NCBI GenBank assembly: GCA_023898345.1
Contig: CP060218.1
Span: 930,001 to 994,000 of the forward strand
Reading direction: 5' to 3'
DNA length: 64,000 nucleotides
Origin: Candidatus Woesearchaeota archaeon
GTDB lineage: Archaea > Nanobdellota > Nanobdellia > Woesearchaeales > UBA583
Below are positions 8,110 through 16,110 of this stretch, piece by piece. The notes beneath the pieces were generated by a model, which saw only the letters and a list, made by a program, of their open reading frames with translations, ran no database searches and was not told the origin of the DNA. Both the position numbers and the translations under genes were made by a program. Within the stretch, counting starts at the first letter, position 1. The number at the start of each line of letters is the position of its first letter.

Positions 8110-9183
8110 ATGGATTTCCTAGTTAAAAATGCCCTTCAAAATATGACTGACGACACTCTAGAAGGCTATGAGGTCGGACAGGCTCGAATGACCGTTGTGG
8201 GCTGTGGGGGAGCTGGACAAAATATGGTTGACTGGCTTCACTCCAAAGGCATCAACGGAGCTGAAATTATTGCAATCAACACAGATCTTCAGGATTTGAA
8301 GTTGAAAAATGCTGACAAGAAAATCCTTGTTGGTAAGGAAGTTACCCGTGGACTTGGAGCAGGAGGAGATCCTCGCAAAGGTTCCGAAGCTGCTAAGGAA
8401 AGTATTGCTGAAATCAAGGAAGCTCTGCATGGCTCGGACATGGTTTTCATCTGTGCAGGTATGGGTGGTGGAACTGGAACTGGTACAGCACATATTGTTG
8501 CAAAGGTTGCAAAGGATATGGGTGCGATTGTTATTGGTGTTGTGACAACTCCTTTTAGCATCGAGAGAGCAAGAATCGACAAAGCAGAGTACGGACTTCA
8601 ACAGCTTCGTGGGGTTGCTGACACTGTCGTCGTTATTGATAACAACAGACTTGTTAAAATTGCTGGAAACCTTCCTGTTAAGCAAGCTTTTGCGGTTGCA
8701 AATGAATTAATTTCTGTCATGATCAAGGGAATTGTTGAGATTATTTCGACACCTAGTCTTGTGAATTTGGACTTTGCAGATGTAAAGGCAATCATGAGTT
8801 CTGGTGGCGTTGCTACTGTCGGAATTGGAACTTCTGATACAAACAGCAGAGTTGAGGAAGCAGTTGGAGAGGCACTTGCTAACCCGCTTTTGGACATTGA
8901 TTACAGCGGAGCAAATGGGGCATTAATTCATATCACTGGCGGAAATGACATGACTCTTGAGGAAATTGACCGAGCAGGTCAACTTATCACTCAATCACTT
9001 CACCAAGATGCAAATGTTATCTGGGGAGCAAGAGTAGATGACAATTATTCTAAACGTTTGACTGTTATGACTATTATGACTGGAGTTCATTCTCCGCACA
9101 TCCTTGGGAATGAAACTAAGGAAGAAAAAATTGAAGCAGGAAAGAGACTCGGAAACGATTTGGGCATCCGAACAGTGTATTAA
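8110..9183 (+). CDS. ftsZ: Cell division GTPase FtsZ
   Basis: A 357-residue tubulin-fold GTPase. The nucleotide-binding glycine-rich turn VGCGGAGQN lies near residues 30-38, the tubulin signature GMGGGTGTG at 117-125, and the T7 loop NLDFADVKAIM carries the catalytic Asp. The protein ends soon after the second domain without the long disordered tail and conserved C-terminal peptide of many bacterial FtsZ proteins, which is common in archaeal homologues. It polymerises at mid-cell to drive division. The gene stands alone, preceded by a long structured leader and followed 50 bp later by an unknown gene with its own TATA-like box. Whether it is FtsZ1 or FtsZ2 is not decided. Confidence 0.98.
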   Translation: MDFLVKNALQNMTDDTLEGYEVGQARMTVVGCGGAGQNMVDWLHSKGINGAEIIAINTDLQDLKLKNADKKILVGKEVTRGLGAGGDPRKGSEAAKESIAEIKEALHGSDMVFICAGMGGGTGTGTAHIVAKVAKDMGAIVIGVVTTPFSIERARIDKAEYGLQQLRGVADTVVVIDNNRLVKIAGNLPVKQAFAVANELISVMIKGIVEIISTPSLVNLDFADVKAIMSSGGVATVGIGTSDTNSRVEEAVGEALANPLLDIDYSGANGALIHITGGNDMTLEEIDRAGQLITQSLHQDANVIWGARVDDNYSKRLTVMTIMTGVHSPHILGNETKEEKIEAGKRLGNDLGIRTVY

Positions 9184-9233
9184 TTCTTCTTTTTCTTAAT
9201 ATTTATAATTTAGTGTTTGTTTCTTTTCGAGTG

Positions 9234-10346
9234 ATGTTTCTGGACATAAGTTCTCAATTTTCTGAAAATAGTTATTCTTCGCCTTCGCTTGTTGCCATGC
9301 TTTCTCAAAGATTAGATGAGAAGCAAAGACAAACTCACAAACGTAATATGCGGATTGGAAGAACGCTTGTAGACATTTTACCTGATTTTTATGCCCAAAG
9401 AGCAAAAGAACTTGGGAGTGAGCTTTCTTATCCTTGGTTAAGTAGGGGAGAAAAAATTTGTTTCCGGAATGTGGCTTCAAATCCTGAGACATTTCCTTTA
9501 AGTTTTTGCGATTTGGGAGTTATTGTTCCAAGGGCACAGGAAATTGCAGAAGTTTATACTTCTTTAGTGAGGGATTCGGCACTTCATCCCAAAATTAAAA
9601 TCCTGCGTTTTTTAGATTCTAGTTCTGCTGCTTTGAAACAAGCTAATCAAATTGTTGCCGGTTCTTCTTTGGATTTGAGCTTTGAACAACAAACATTTGA
9701 AGCAATGTCTTTTTCTTGTTCTTACGGAGAAGTTCCCGAGTGTCGATACAAGAAAACTTTGGAAGGAGACTTTGTGTTAGTTCCTGAACTTGTTACTGTA
9801 CAAAGGAGAATTCTTGCACTTTTAGGACGAACCTTGAATAATTTTGACTCTCCCGCGGAAGTTCTTTCTCGAATTTTTTATAAAAACCTTTCACCGACAG
9901 ACGTAGGGATTGTAGAAGCAAGAGTAAAAGCTGTTTCTCTTGATGAATATTCTGGCGCGTTAGCAGCGTACAGGGCTTATGTTCATGAGGTTCTGGGGAT
10001 TTCGCAAACCCACACAAAACAAGGACAGTCTGTTTTTCTAGAAGAAGATGGAAGTTCTTTGTACGCAAATGTTTCTTTGGAAGAGGATTTGCAGTTAAGT
10101 GCTAAACAAATGTTGCTCTTTGCTTGTAAAGAAAGCTTTTTGCGGAAAGGAACAAAAATTAGATTTTTTAGAAACCAAGCTATTAATCCACAAGACTTTG
10201 CCTCTGATCTTTTGCCACATAATCTTGAAGTTTTTCATTATGACTCTTGTGATCCAGATGGAATTTTCTACATTCGTTCTGTTACTCCCCCGACAGTTTA
10301 TGGAACATCTTGTAGCATTAAAATGGACAATAATTTATTCTTATGA
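9234..10346 (+). CDS. Protein of unknown function
   Basis: A 370-residue soluble-looking protein. I start it at the ATG 9234 (MFLDISSQF) because a TATA-like box (AATATTTATAATTT, 9200-9212) lies about 27 nt upstream, which fits a leaderless transcript; another in-frame ATG exists at 9213. There is no signal peptide or membrane helix. The N-terminal third is helical and basic (RLDEKQRQTHKRNMRIGRT), and later parts mix beta and helix. I recognise no motif. The 3' end overlaps the convergent Lrp-type regulator by 29 bp. Such proteins are often lineage-specific in DPANN archaea. Confidence 0.65.
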   Translation: MFLDISSQFSENSYSSPSLVAMLSQRLDEKQRQTHKRNMRIGRTLVDILPDFYAQRAKELGSELSYPWLSRGEKICFRNVASNPETFPLSFCDLGVIVPRAQEIAEVYTSLVRDSALHPKIKILRFLDSSSAALKQANQIVAGSSLDLSFEQQTFEAMSFSCSYGEVPECRYKKTLEGDFVLVPELVTVQRRILALLGRTLNNFDSPAEVLSRIFYKNLSPTDVGIVEARVKAVSLDEYSGALAAYRAYVHEVLGISQTHTKQGQSVFLEEDGSSLYANVSLEEDLQLSAKQMLLFACKESFLRKGTKIRFFRNQAINPQDFASDLLPHNLEVFHYDSCDPDGIFYIRSVTPPTVYGTSCSIKMDNNLFL

Positions 10347-11280
10347 TCTTAAGTCCCATTTTTGTTTTCATTTCTTTTATTTCCGGGCAAGTTTTTTTGA
10401 GTTTTGAAAGGTTTTCATGAAATTCTAATTGGTTTTTGCAAAGGATCTCAAACTCTAGATCTTGAGAGTTTATTACCTTAGTAACATAAATACTTGAGGG
10501 AAGAGAAAAAATCCCTTGTACTAATCTCTTTTCAATTTCTGGTGTTTTCAAGGCCAAATAGACATAGACTTTGTAGTGAGTAAAGCCCAATTTTTCCCAA
10601 CTAATGTTTGTTCTATAACCAAGAATAATCTTTTTTCTCTGCAAATTTCTTACTGTGTACAGAAGAGCATTTGGTGTTTTCTTTATTTTTTTACTTAGGT
10701 CGACATAGCTTATTCTGGCGTCCTGTGAAAGAAGCCTAAGAGTTTCTTCTTCAGTCTCAGAGAGAGTTTCTTTTTTGTCTGTTTCTTTTCCTGTTGAATA
10801 AAGAATTTCTTTTTTTTGGTCAAGGAGAAAATCAATAGAAAAATGTTGAATTTCATTAACAAAACCTAGTTTTTTTCGTAGGATGCCATTTGAACAGTTG
10901 CTCAGAAGTTCTTCATAAAAAAGTTTGAACTCGCCGATTTTTTTACTGTTATAGTTTATTGCAAGGTTGTAATCTTCACCGGATGAAATTGCCAGAAAGT
11001 TTACTTCTTTTCTTTTTTCTAAGGTTTTGATAAGGGAGGTGTTAGTTATGTCTGTGTTCTCAAGGTAAAGAAAGAGTTTGTATGTAGTATAACCGAGTTT
11101 TGCGTAGTCAATAACTGTATAATAATGCGTAATAATTTGTTTTTCTTCTAATTTTTTTATTCTTTCTGCTACAATATCTTTTGTAAGTCTTGTTTTTTTT
11201 GCAAGTTGACTTATGGGCATTCTTGCATTCTTGTCTAGGGCAATAAGAATCTGTAAATCTTTTTTGTCTAGTGTATTCAT
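10318..11280 (-). CDS. Tandem Lrp/AsnC-type transcription regulator
   Basis: A 320-residue protein made of two Lrp-like modules. Module 1 has a winged helix at residues 1-55 (LDKKDLQILIALDKNARM, then ISQLAKKTRLTKDIVAERIK) followed by a RAM-like alpha/beta region. Module 2 repeats the plan from about residue 175 (SETEEETLRLLSQDARI, then YVDLSKKIKKTPNALLYTVR). Double Lrp proteins of this kind are common in DPANN and other archaea, and can bind DNA without dimer exchange (inference). TATA-like ATTTAAAAG at about 11305-11314 is 28 nt upstream of the ATG. The palindrome AATTCT-TT-AGAATT near 11400 could be an operator. Its 3' end overlaps the neighbouring convergent gene. Confidence 0.85.
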   Translation of the reverse strand: MNTLDKKDLQILIALDKNARMPISQLAKKTRLTKDIVAERIKKLEEKQIITHYYTVIDYAKLGYTTYKLFLYLENTDITNTSLIKTLEKRKEVNFLAISSGEDYNLAINYNSKKIGEFKLFYEELLSNCSNGILRKKLGFVNEIQHFSIDFLLDQKKEILYSTGKETDKKETLSETEEETLRLLSQDARISYVDLSKKIKKTPNALLYTVRNLQRKKIILGYRTNISWEKLGFTHYKVYVYLALKTPEIEKRLVQGIFSLPSSIYVTKVINSQDLEFEILCKNQLEFHENLSKLKKTCPEIKEMKTKMGLKIIRINYCPF

Positions 11281-11528
11281 GTTTCTAAGTAATGAAAAGT
11301 TTCTTTTAAATTATTCTTCGAAAGAAATCTCTGCTGTCTTTAGGTCGAGGATGAATTGAGAAGATAGTTTGTACAGAAATTTTGGCGTATTCATTTGAAA
11401 TTCTTTAGAATTCTCTTTTTTTAGGATAAGGAGTTAGGAGTTTTTAAAATTTCAGTTACATTTTGAGTTTTCGAGGATTTTCCTTAGCTTAGCATCTTAT
11501 TATGAACTAAGGGAAGTTCTCTTTCATA

Positions 11529-12242
11529 ATGGAAAAAGCTTACAAGATGGACACTTGGACATGTGCCCTCAGGCAAAAAGGAAATTTGCATAGGCTTGCA
11601 AGCAGTTTAGAAACAAATCGCTTTGTCGACGAAACTCTTCTTCGGGCTTCTGGACTCCCACAGTATAGTTGGAGACAAGGTTCTTTGGAAGAATTTATGG
11701 ATGACCCAGAGTTTTTTCTCAAAGATTTTCCGAAGGGTCGTTTTTATGTTACTCTCAATCCTTCTGAAGGAAAGTCAGGAGTTCAAAGACATTCAAAACC
11801 AAATATTTCGGGTATTTCTGGCATTCTTGCTTTTGGGAAAGAAGTTTGTCAGTTTCCTTTGAGCCCTAAGGATTACGACATTCTAGTTAAGGAATTTGAA
11901 CCAAACATTGTGGGGGGCAGTATTCTTTCAAAAGCTTCTGGAGAGGTTTGGGCAGAACTTGTTCAAGGAACGCAGTTGCCAGTAGCACAAGGTTCGGGAC
12001 AGAATTATTTTACCGCGATGTTAAAGTCTGGAAGTATGGCTCCTTCGTACAATACAGAAAATGCAGAAATGAATGCTTTCCTAGAAGGAGCTCTTTTGGC
12101 GATACGCGAACCGGGTACGGTGGCGACTTACCTTCAAGGATACTTTGAATTTGTGTACACAAAACACAGAGGATATTCAGGAGAACTCTTCCCAAGATTA
12201 GTTTTTCTTGATTTCAAAACCTGCCCAACTTACATTAAATAG
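11529..12242 (+). CDS. Protein of unknown function
   Basis: A 237-residue soluble protein starting MEKAYKMDTW; the ATG seven codons in (11547) is an alternative start. There is no signal peptide or membrane helix. It contains NPSEGKSGVQRH and a glycine/serine-rich middle (QGSGQNYFTAMLKSGSMAP), with no family motif I can name. It is followed 30 bp later by a convergent unknown gene. The upstream 248-bp gap holds the regulator promoter and a short palindrome but no other gene. The frame is clean and the composition is protein-like, so it is probably real. Confidence 0.6.
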   Translation: MEKAYKMDTWTCALRQKGNLHRLASSLETNRFVDETLLRASGLPQYSWRQGSLEEFMDDPEFFLKDFPKGRFYVTLNPSEGKSGVQRHSKPNISGISGILAFGKEVCQFPLSPKDYDILVKEFEPNIVGGSILSKASGEVWAELVQGTQLPVAQGSGQNYFTAMLKSGSMAPSYNTENAEMNAFLEGALLAIREPGTVATYLQGYFEFVYTKHRGYSGELFPRLVFLDFKTCPTYIK

Positions 12243-12271
12243 GAAAAGGAAAAGGAGATTTGTCGTTTGTG

Positions 12272-12781
12272 CTAGTACTGCATTTTTCTCAGGCTCAATG
12301 ATATGAAGTTTCCAGGAACAGTTTCAACTTCGTCCATCAATAGGGCAGAGTAACAAACTCTTTCAATACTCTCAGGATCAGCTTTCCCCAAAGAAGAAAG
12401 GTATTTATTATTTGAGAGAGAAAGTTGAGAGAGGTCAAGAGGGATGGCTTGCAGTAACTCTCTGTATCTTTTAGAATCAGTAGCATAAATCCAAGTCCCG
12501 TTATATTCAGTTTGAGCACTATTTTTTGCTGTCATGGAACAGATGATAGGTTTGCAACTTTGGTTTTGGCCCTCAAGACTTAAAAATGTTACTCCTTCGT
12601 CCATCATCACTCCTAAGAATGGTCTTGCATTGTAAGGGTTTGGCTGGAGTGAACCTATAACTATTGCATTGGGGAGACGATATAATATTCCCCCCAGAGT
12701 ATTCTCTTTTTTCCCAGGAATTAGAAAACGATAGCTCCCATTTAAAGAATAGGTTAACATTCTTTTTTCTAATGTAGTCAT
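12272..12781 (-). CDS. Protein of unknown function
   Basis: A 169-residue soluble protein with no signal peptide or membrane segment. Composition is even, with four cysteines (among them QSCKPIICSM and ERVCYSAL). The N-terminal half looks beta-rich (GSYRFLIPGKK, NAIVIGSLQPNPYN) and the C-terminal half helical. It shows no recognisable motif. It faces the gene at 11529 tail to tail and may be transcribed from its own promoter, since the 88-bp gap upstream lacks coding potential. Function is unassigned. Confidence 0.6.
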   Translation of the reverse strand: MTTLEKRMLTYSLNGSYRFLIPGKKENTLGGILYRLPNAIVIGSLQPNPYNARPFLGVMMDEGVTFLSLEGQNQSCKPIICSMTAKNSAQTEYNGTWIYATDSKRYRELLQAIPLDLSQLSLSNNKYLSSLGKADPESIERVCYSALLMDEVETVPGNFISLSLRKMQY

Positions 12782-12869
12782 TGTATTTGATGAAAACCTT
12801 GATTGGTATTATAAGCTTGTTTATTGTTTTAAGAATTCATATTTTGAAAGACTTTTTTACAAAGAAAAA

Positions 12870-13334
12870 TTAGAGAGGGAGCCAAGGGATGACTTCCTGA
12901 AGACCTGCAAAAAATGGGTCAAAAGCCGAGATATAATATGGCGAGAAACCGATAAGACAAGCAACAGCCATTTTGTGCCAAGGCTTTTCGATGAATCCAG
13001 TTCCCGAAATTCCCCTTACTCTGTGGGCAAGGTCAATCTTAATGAACATGACCAAGGCAATAAGCAAACTTGCCGTAAAACTTCTTCCCACATCGTCCAT
13101 GAAAAGAAGTCCTTCCAGAAACGACGGGACCCAGCCCTGAGAAAGGAAGTATGCCACATTTGTTGCAATGAGGACTCCAATAATGGAGAACAAGATTCCA
13201 TGCCAGACTTTTCCAAAGAAACCCTGGAGTCCTCCCATATTTTCATCTTCATAAACAAAATACGCTTCTATAAGTCCAACTCCAATTCCTAAAATTGTAG
13301 GGACCAACACACGAATTGCAATCTCTTCAGCCAT
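12870..13334 (-). CDS. Four-helix membrane protein of unknown function
   Basis: A 154-residue membrane protein with about four helices, near residues 8-26, 45-65, 85-102 and 122-140. Between helices 1 and 2 is the acidic loop VYEDENMGGLQG; between 3 and 4 is a basic loop (KIDLAHRVRG). The ATG lies six bases after the scpA stop on the same strand, so the two genes form an operon. Pairing a chromosome-organisation gene with a small membrane protein is suggestive, but a functional link is not shown. No domain name can be given. Confidence 0.75.
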   Translation of the reverse strand: MAEEIAIRVLVPTILGIGVGLIEAYFVYEDENMGGLQGFFGKVWHGILFSIIGVLIATNVAYFLSQGWVPSFLEGLLFMDDVGRSFTASLLIALVMFIKIDLAHRVRGISGTGFIEKPWHKMAVACLIGFSPYYISAFDPFFAGLQEVIPWLPL

Positions 13335-13340
13335 TTTTCT

Positions 13341-14141
13341 TTAGTTATTTGTTAAGAGGGGTGTAATGTAAATTTCAGCAAAGTGCTCGTCTTGACTAAC
13401 TTGAATCCTTTCCTGATTAACAAGGTGAAGCAAAGGAAGAAATTTTTCAAGGATGTCCAAATTTGTTTTGGCGTCTTGAGTAAGGTAAGAAAAGGCAATT
13501 TTTTCTGAACTTCGGATATGGGCGAGAACTTCATTGAAAAGTTCCTCGATGATAACTTTGAGATCTTTTGGTTTCTTATCGAACATTGGGCCCTCATACC
13601 GAAGCATCCTTTTCCTTTGGAGAACATTTGCTCGCCTTTTATTGCTTTGATCAAACGTTTTTTCAAGCGTCCTAATAAGATCAAAAATAGTAACTTTCCT
13701 TTTCCTTGCAAGAGGATTGCGCAATTTTATTTCATATTTTTGCGGTTGCTTTATTGCTTCTTGCTCAATGTCGTCAAGGAAAGAGTTTTCATCAAATAAA
13801 TCCATCCCTTCTTCCCCTTGTTGTTCTCTTGCCCTTTCGATTTCTTCTTCTATACCTCGAATGTCTTTTTCAACGAGATGTTGAGTTTTTGTTCTTAAAA
13901 GAAAGACTGCAATGGTCAGAAGTTTTCCCGAGACATCGAAATCAACTTGTTGTAAAGAACGCAGAGCCTCAACATACGTTTTTGTAAGAACACTCACATC
14001 AATATTCCAAGGATCAAGTCCTTCTTTGTGAATGAGCTCATAGAGAAAACCTCTCCAGTCCAGAACATTTTTGTCAGTTGCAACTTCGTAAATACGCTGC
14101 TCAGGACGAATATATTTGGGCTCATCTTCGCTAAAGGACAT
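13341..14141 (-). CDS. scpA: Segregation and condensation protein ScpA
   Basis: A 266-residue kleisin. I start at the ATG 14141 (MSFSEDEPK), which has the purine-rich AAGGA seven bases upstream; the longer in-frame start at 14267 would overlap the divergent surface-protein gene. The N-terminal ScpA signature is clear: VLDWRGFLYELIHKEGLDPW, then NIDVSVLTKTYVEAL, then DFDVSGKLLTIAVFLLRTKT. An acidic linker and a C-terminal winged-helix region follow (VIIEELFNEVLAHIRSSEK, LPLLHLVNQERI). ScpA bridges SMC heads in the condensin-like complex that organises the chromosome. No scpB or smc is next to it here. Confidence 0.93.
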   Translation of the reverse strand: MSFSEDEPKYIRPEQRIYEVATDKNVLDWRGFLYELIHKEGLDPWNIDVSVLTKTYVEALRSLQQVDFDVSGKLLTIAVFLLRTKTQHLVEKDIRGIEEEIERAREQQGEEGMDLFDENSFLDDIEQEAIKQPQKYEIKLRNPLARKRKVTIFDLIRTLEKTFDQSNKRRANVLQRKRMLRYEGPMFDKKPKDLKVIIEELFNEVLAHIRSSEKIAFSYLTQDAKTNLDILEKFLPLLHLVNQERIQVSQDEHFAEIYITPLLTNN

Positions 14142-14235
14142 GCTTTCCTTCGCTGAATTGCGTTTATAAATATTTGTACCTATTTTGACGGAGGCCTTAA
14201 ATATTAAATAAGGAACTCTTTCAGAAACAAAAAGA

Positions 14236-15486
14236 ATGAAATCAATTTTCCCTGTTTCCTTTTCCATGTTCTTTTTTTTCTTCTTTCTGTATACCTGTTC
14301 TGCTTACAATTATAATGAGTCTTGGGACAATTTACTTGTAAAAGAGAATTCCTTTTGTTCGGGAGATAAGGTAACCTTTGAGGTGTACAATTATACAGAA
14401 TACTATGAGTATAAGTCAGATTCAAAATATGATTTCCAGAATTTTTCAGGCTTTACAGCTAAGGTTTATGATGGTCCCTTTGATTCCATGGAACTTCTCT
14501 ATGACTCTAGTGTTTCAACTGAGGGAAATTTTAGTGTAACATTTTCAAAAAGCAAAGCTTACCTTATTGAGGTATATCCGAGTGGAAATTTCAATGATTA
14601 CTATGAATTATTTGAGGTGAGAGACTGTGTACCAGAAATTGTCGAAGATGAAGAAGAAACAAATGTTTCCACTTCCGACACAGAGCAAAATGAATCTTCT
14701 CTTGACATGGAAGAACCGCCAAGTGCAATTTCAGATGAAGTATTTGAGTATCTAGAAGGGAATTTTTCTCTTAATTTAGTTAATACAAACGCAAGTTTTT
14801 CAGACATTGTAGTTACTAGGCTTTCCGATGATGATTATGCTCTTCCAGAGTTTTCTTCTCTTTCTCCCCAATTTTCTTTTCGCATTGAAATGAGAAATGG
14901 CTCAATGATTAGTTTTGATGAAATGGATGTGGATTTTCAGTTTAATTCTTCTTCTAATGTATCTTTGCTTTATTACAACGAGTCTTCTGAAAGTTGGAGT
15001 GAACTCAATGCTTCTTTTATGAATGGGAAAGTTACGATAAGTTCAGTTGATTTTGGACTCTACGCTCTCGTACAAAGAAATCAAACGAACCTGACTGTTG
15101 AGAATGAAAGTTTGGATGTTGGGAGTGAACAAGTAGATAATGCTTCTACGAGTGACGACGACGAGCTTTCTCTTGAAGAAACAATGAGTCTTCCAGGGAA
15201 TTCTCCTTTTTTGTATGGAGGAATTTTTGCAGGAGTTCTTCTTCTTTTGTTTTTTATCTTCCAGTTCTCAAAGAAAAAGGTCCGCAATATTGGACCAACT
15301 CAAAATGAACCTCCCACAGATAATCATGTTGAAGTCCTTCAAGCTTACGGGGAAACATATCAAAAGGCAAAAGCTTATGTACACACATACAAGAGCGCTT
15401 ACGCAAGAGATTCTTTGTACAGAGCACTTCGAGCAGGAAATGTTCCAGATGATGTTATCAATACTGTTTTTAAGGAAGAATATTGA
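14236..15486 (+). CDS. Surface-exposed single-pass membrane protein with a cytosolic C-terminal helical module
   Basis: A 416-residue protein with a signal peptide at residues 1-23 and a Tyr/Ser/Asn-rich ectodomain carrying many N-x-S/T sequons (YNYNES, NASFSD, NESSES). An acidic Ser/Glu linker precedes one transmembrane helix at about 327-345 (GGIFAGVLLLLFFIFQF), followed by a basic stop-transfer KKK. The cytosolic tail ends in a 40-residue helical module (AKAYVHTYKSAYARDSLYR, then ALRAGNVPDDVINTVF). This resembles the tail of the membrane protein at 59055-59738, AKAYIEKYRSEFSREAL. The topology is that of archaeal surface proteins with PGF/S-layer-like ectodomains. The gene diverges from scpA and is followed by repeat R1 copy b. 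Confidence 0.8.
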   Translation: MKSIFPVSFSMFFFFFFLYTCSAYNYNESWDNLLVKENSFCSGDKVTFEVYNYTEYYEYKSDSKYDFQNFSGFTAKVYDGPFDSMELLYDSSVSTEGNFSVTFSKSKAYLIEVYPSGNFNDYYELFEVRDCVPEIVEDEEETNVSTSDTEQNESSLDMEEPPSAISDEVFEYLEGNFSLNLVNTNASFSDIVVTRLSDDDYALPEFSSLSPQFSFRIEMRNGSMISFDEMDVDFQFNSSSNVSLLYYNESSESWSELNASFMNGKVTISSVDFGLYALVQRNQTNLTVENESLDVGSEQVDNASTSDDDELSLEETMSLPGNSPFLYGGIFAGVLLLLFFIFQFSKKKVRNIGPTQNEPPTDNHVEVLQAYGETYQKAKAYVHTYKSAYARDSLYRALRAGNVPDDVINTVFKEEY

Positions 15487-15499
15487 AACGAAGGAAGAA

Positions 15500-15592
15500 A
15501 TCTTCTCAAAAGATAAGCTCGTAAAACTCTCAAATTTGGGGACTCGTTGCTCTCGTCTCGCAGATTATGTTGGTTTTCTGTAGGCTCTCTAT
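15500..15592 (+). repeat. Structured intergenic repeat R1, copy b
   Basis: Second copy of the element at 3816-3907, same orientation, 14 bp after the stop of the surface-protein gene. It keeps the ATCTT/AAGAT hairpin and the long stem. AATTTG now pairs with CAGATT through a G-U, and the inner loop TCGTTGCTCTC is unchanged. Placed at a 3' end here and in a divergent promoter region in copy a, it does not behave as a simple terminator or promoter part. Confidence 0.75.
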
Positions 15593-15654
15593 AGTAACAA
15601 TGCTATTTTTTAATAAACATAAACTTATTACGATACTCTGGAATCTCGGCGAGC

Positions 15655-15972
15655 TCACTTTCTATGTGCTAGCATTCTCTCATATCTCTCATCTTCTGGT
15701 CTTCTAAAAGGAGGGCTCTGCTGCATCAATCTAACTCTCTCCAGGTAAGACAATGGCTCTTTGGGAAAAACGAAGTAAGGGTCAGGATCAGGGTATGGGT
15801 ATGCTACGGAACAGTCCTCCATAAGTTTAAAGGGAAGGAAACCTCCAAAAGTGTTTGTTAAACCTCCCTCTAACCCGACGTTTCTGTCACTATTAGAGGC
15901 TCTCTCAGCAAGCCATTTTTCTACATAAGCTGTAAATGCTTCTCCTATTTTTTCACTTAACTTATCATCCAT
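15655..15972 (-). CDS. Small protein of unknown function
   Basis: A 105-residue protein starting MDDKLSEKIGEAF, an amphipathic helix, then a glycine-rich stretch (GLEGGLTNTFGGF), a proline/tyrosine/aspartate run (AYPYPDPDPYFVFP) and a charged C-terminus. The proline-rich part suggests a flexible segment. A TATA-like box (GTTTATAAG on the minus strand, about 15993-16001) lies about 25 nt upstream of the ATG, supporting a real leaderless gene. It lies just beyond the lonB terminator. No family is recognised. Confidence 0.55.
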   Translation of the reverse strand: MDDKLSEKIGEAFTAYVEKWLAERASNSDRNVGLEGGLTNTFGGFLPFKLMEDCSVAYPYPDPDPYFVFPKEPLSYLERVRLMQQSPPFRRPEDERYERMLAHRK

Positions 15973-16088
15973 GCGTCAAAGAGTATCTTTTTTCTTATAA
16001 ACTTGTTTGTCTTTGTCACTACTTTCGAGAACGACGACAGAGTTTGCTTCCTTGGAAGAACACTCCATCTTGAAAATGTGGAATTATT

Positions 16089-16110
16089 AAAAAAAAAAAA
16101 AAAAAAAAAA
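16089..16110 (-). terminator. Oligo-T terminator of lonB
   Basis: A run of 22 A on the plus strand, which is 22 T on the coding strand of lonB, starts immediately after its stop codon. Archaeal RNA polymerase terminates at T-runs without needing a hairpin, so this is a strong intrinsic terminator. The exact length of so long a homopolymer is uncertain in any assembly. Confidence 0.75.
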
